Part shown: piece by piece, positions 62,125 to 64,000 of the stretch
Position numbering within the stretch: position 1 is the first letter of the stretch
Layout: every line of letters starts with the position of its first letter
DNA from: Streptomyces sp. NBC_00878
GTDB taxonomy: Bacteria; Actinomycetota; Actinomycetes; Streptomycetales; Streptomycetaceae
Length of the DNA stretch: 64,000 bases
NCBI RefSeq assembly: GCF_026341515.1
Contig: NZ_JAPEOK010000001.1
Span: forward strand, 5,704,001-5,768,000
Direction of reading: 5' to 3'
Translations under genes and position numbers: made by a program
The notes under the pieces: generated by a model
The model's database searches: none
What the model was told of the DNA's origin: nothing
The model's input: the letters and a program-made list of their open reading frames with translations, nothing else

Positions 62125-62247
62125 CTATTCGTCCTCGGTGCTGAGTTCGAAGGTGTCGAGGGTCATCTGGACGAGCGTCTCGAACACGGGGGCGTCCGCC
62201 TCGGCGAGGGCGGCGACACCTGCGGCGCCTGTCTCTTTCTGGGCCAT
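62125..62247 (-). pseudogene. N-terminal stump of a carboxymuconolactone decarboxylase (CMD)-like protein
   Basis: A 40-codon frame from ATG 62247 with a good ribosome site (AGGAAGGA ten bases upstream). AGVAALAEADAPVFETLVQM and TLDTFELSTEDE resemble the start of the 110-residue CMD family proteins of Streptomyces, where the sequence continues with ETYxLVRIAALVA. Here a TAG follows directly and no such continuation exists in any frame. Either a truncation or a short peptide gene in its own right. Confidence 0.5.
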
Positions 62248-62622
62248 GGTTCACGTTTCCTTCCTGGGCGTGGTGTGGTGCACCTCCCATGAGAACCGGG
62301 CCTGCCCCGGACCGCCTCACCCGCAGGAGGTGATCGGCCGGTCGCCGGCGGCCGGGTGCTGCGGTGCCTCGGAGGCTGCGGTGCCTCGGAGGCTGCGCGG
62401 CGGAGCGGCCAAGGTTCCCCGCCGTGCTCGGTTGCTCACCGGAAGCGGAGACGCGGAGGACTCGCGCCGGCTGCCCGACACAAGACGTACTGCCGGCCCG
62501 CGAGGACCGCTCCGCCCGCGCGAGGACCGCTCCGTTCGGAGAATCCCCCGGGTCGGGTGATGCCGGACCGGGTGGCGGCACGGTGGCATGGACCGAGCGC
62601 ATCCCGCCCTTGGGAGGTCGAC
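62248..62622. other. Intergenic region with a duplicated 17-base unit
   Basis: Between the CMD stump and the lipid kinase. GCTGCGGTGCCTCGGAG occurs twice in tandem (62358-62391), and CGAGGACCGCTCCG twice near 62500-62530. No gene is seen. Confidence 0.5.
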
Positions 62623-63957
62623 ATGTCAGACAGCCGTTCCGTGCTCGCTCCACGCTGGGCCGCACGCGTGGCTGTGATCGCGGCCATCGGGGCGATCACC
62701 GTGCTGCTGCTGTTCGCCGGGTTCGACAGCCTGCTGCTCGTCCTCGTGGGAGCCGCCGGGCTGGCGGTGACGGCGGCGGGCCTGTGGTGGGCACTCGTCC
62801 ACACCGGTCCGGTCAGGGTGCTGGGCGGGGCCCTGGCCCTCGCCGCCCCCGCCGCCGTCGTCGTGCTCTACGTGCGGGCCGGGCTGCTGTGGGTGGTGCT
62901 CGTCTCGCTCGCGCTGTGGGTCCTGGCCGTCTTCTGCGGCCGGGTCGCACTGGCAGGCACCGAGGCCGCCCCGGCGCGGTCCCCGCAACGCCCGCTGGCG
63001 CCGCCGCGGCACCCCTACCTGATCATGAACCCGCGCTCGGGCGGTGGCAAGGTCGGCCGGTTCCGCCTGCGGGAGAAGGCCGAGGCGCTCGGCGCCGAGG
63101 TCTACGTCCTGGACGTGACGCGCCGACAGGACGTGGCCGCGCTCGCCCGCCGGGCCGCCGACGCGGGCGCGGACCTGCTCGGCGTCGCGGGAGGCGACGG
63201 CACACAGGCCCTGGTCGCGGCCGTGGCGGCGGAGCGCGACCTGCCGTTCATGGTGATCTCCGCCGGCACCCGCAACCACTTCGCCCTGGATCTCGGGCTG
63301 GACAGGGACGACCCGTCGAAGTGCCTCGACGCTCTCACGGACGGCGTCGAACTCCGCATCGACCTGGGCTTCATCAACGACCGGGTGTTCGTCAACAACG
63401 CCTCGTTCGGCGCCTACGCGGCCGTCGTGCAGAGCCCCGCCTACCGCGACGACAAGGTCCGCACCACCCTGCAGATGCTGCCCGATCTGCTGACGCACGA
63501 GAACGGCCCGCGCCTCGCCGTGCGCGCCGAGGGCGTGACCGTCGAGCAGCCGCAGGCGGTCCTGGTCAGCAACAACCCGTACCGGATGGACGACCCGGCG
63601 GGGCTGGGCCACCGGGAACGGCTGGACTCCGGCGTCCTCGGGGTGCTGGGCGTCAAGGTCGACAACGCGGCGCAGGCGGCTGGGATGCTCCGCGGGCGCC
63701 GGGCGCCCGGGCTCGCGCAACTGACCGCTCGGGAGGTCGTCGTCGATGCCGATGCCGACACGGTCCCGGTCGGAGTGGACGGCGAGGCGCTCAACCTGCT
63801 GACCCCGGTCCGGTGCCGGATCCGCCCGCGCGCCCTGCGCGTGCGGGTCCCCCGCGACCGCCCCGGCGTGTCGCGCGGCAGACCTCCGATGGACTGGCAC
63901 CAGGTGCGGCGGCTGGCCCTGACGACGATCCGGAGGGCCGCGGGACATGACAGGTGA
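62623..63957 (+). CDS. Diacylglycerol/lipid kinase with N-terminal membrane domain
   Basis: A 444-residue protein. Three or four N-terminal helices (VAVIAAIGAITVLLLFAGF, LLLVLVGAAGLAVTAAGLWW, AAPAAVVVLYVRAGLLWVVL) precede a DAGK catalytic domain: YLIMNPRSGGGKVGRFRLRE, LLGVAGGDGTQALVAAVAA (GGDGT nucleotide loop), VISAGTRNHFALDLGLDRDD and FINDRVFVNNASFGAYAAVV. It phosphorylates a lipid alcohol at the membrane. ATG 62623 has GGGAGG five bases upstream. A following gene starts inside its 3' end, probably a phosphatase (PAP2) as is common. Confidence 0.88.
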   Translation: MSDSRSVLAPRWAARVAVIAAIGAITVLLLFAGFDSLLLVLVGAAGLAVTAAGLWWALVHTGPVRVLGGALALAAPAAVVVLYVRAGLLWVVLVSLALWVLAVFCGRVALAGTEAAPARSPQRPLAPPRHPYLIMNPRSGGGKVGRFRLREKAEALGAEVYVLDVTRRQDVAALARRAADAGADLLGVAGGDGTQALVAAVAAERDLPFMVISAGTRNHFALDLGLDRDDPSKCLDALTDGVELRIDLGFINDRVFVNNASFGAYAAVVQSPAYRDDKVRTTLQMLPDLLTHENGPRLAVRAEGVTVEQPQAVLVSNNPYRMDDPAGLGHRERLDSGVLGVLGVKVDNAAQAAGMLRGRRAPGLAQLTAREVVVDADADTVPVGVDGEALNLLTPVRCRIRPRALRVRVPRDRPGVSRGRPPMDWHQVRRLALTTIRRAAGHDR

Positions 63958-64000
63958 CCCTTCGCGGCCAGGCCGTCGCGCGACCCTGTCGGCGGTGGCC
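63947..64000 (+). CDS. Start of a downstream gene, cut by the window edge
   Basis: ATG 63947 overlaps the kinase gene by 11 bases, has GGAGGG about ten bases upstream and opens a frame (MTGDPSRPGRRATLSAVA) to the right edge. Lipid kinase genes of this kind are often followed by a PAP2 phosphatase, but too little is visible to assign it. Confidence 0.45.
   Translation, partial: MTGDPSRPGRRATLSAVA

Overview
The window is a very GC-rich (about 70% or more) actinobacterial chromosome segment with Streptomyces character. It shows GTG/TTG starts, many 4-base ATGA/GTGA overlaps between genes, SpoIIE-type phosphatases with RsbW-like kinases, an XRE/flavoprotein/ATPase module, an LCP protein, a secreted class I cholesterol oxidase, a terpene/P450 cluster and a TgmA/TgmB graspetide pair. 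The many gene stumps suggest an accessory, rearranged region rather than the conserved core. I see no rRNA, tRNA, CRISPR array or intact transposase.

Layout. 1-7561: a GABA-type catabolic operon on the minus strand (aminotransferase, FAD/Fe-S dehydrogenase, semialdehyde dehydrogenase, GntR regulator), a HAD dehalogenase, and a fused remnant of a DMT transporter and an amino-acid permease. 7603-13096: a second catabolic block (PucR regulator, amidohydrolase, small ATPase, MFS carrier, GntR regulator). 13381-14080: decayed SLOG and TniQ stumps. 14084-16152: cupin and metallo-beta-lactamase-fold genes divergent from a TetR gene across a 14-base palindrome. 16247-19171: a multi-sensor SpoIIE phosphatase. 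19528-23781: an amino-acid ABC transporter with permease and ATPase fused, divergent from a GntR regulator and a DUF1989 gene, with twin operator-like sites. 23812-26301: an AbiEii-type pair and a methylase stump that appear to have landed in a lipoprotein-like gene beside an FHA gene.

26387-31000: HAD hydrolase, MFS carrier divergent from a DeoR regulator, and cholesterol oxidase. 31348-38722: spermidine-synthase-like membrane protein, polysaccharide deacetylase, a thioredoxin reductase stump, a serine hydrolase behind a truncated MurA paralogue, then the ATPase/XRE/flavoprotein module. 38815-41595: ECF sigma factor with a putative membrane anti-sigma partner, and a DUF1877 gene. 41788-45730: FMN-binding lipoprotein-like protein, the graspetide pair tgmA/tgmB, and an LCP protein.

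46133-54696 is the most interesting stretch. A stand-alone ketosynthase and acyl carrier protein diverge from a class I terpene synthase, two related P450s, a PapA-like acyltransferase and a two-gene ABC exporter. I infer a pathway to an oxidised and perhaps O-acylated terpenoid. 55252-63957 holds a solute/sodium symporter with a poly-serine tail, a VapBC pair, a cation/proton antiporter, small stress-type genes, truncated DUF2252 and CMD genes and a lipid kinase, with the start of another gene at the right edge.
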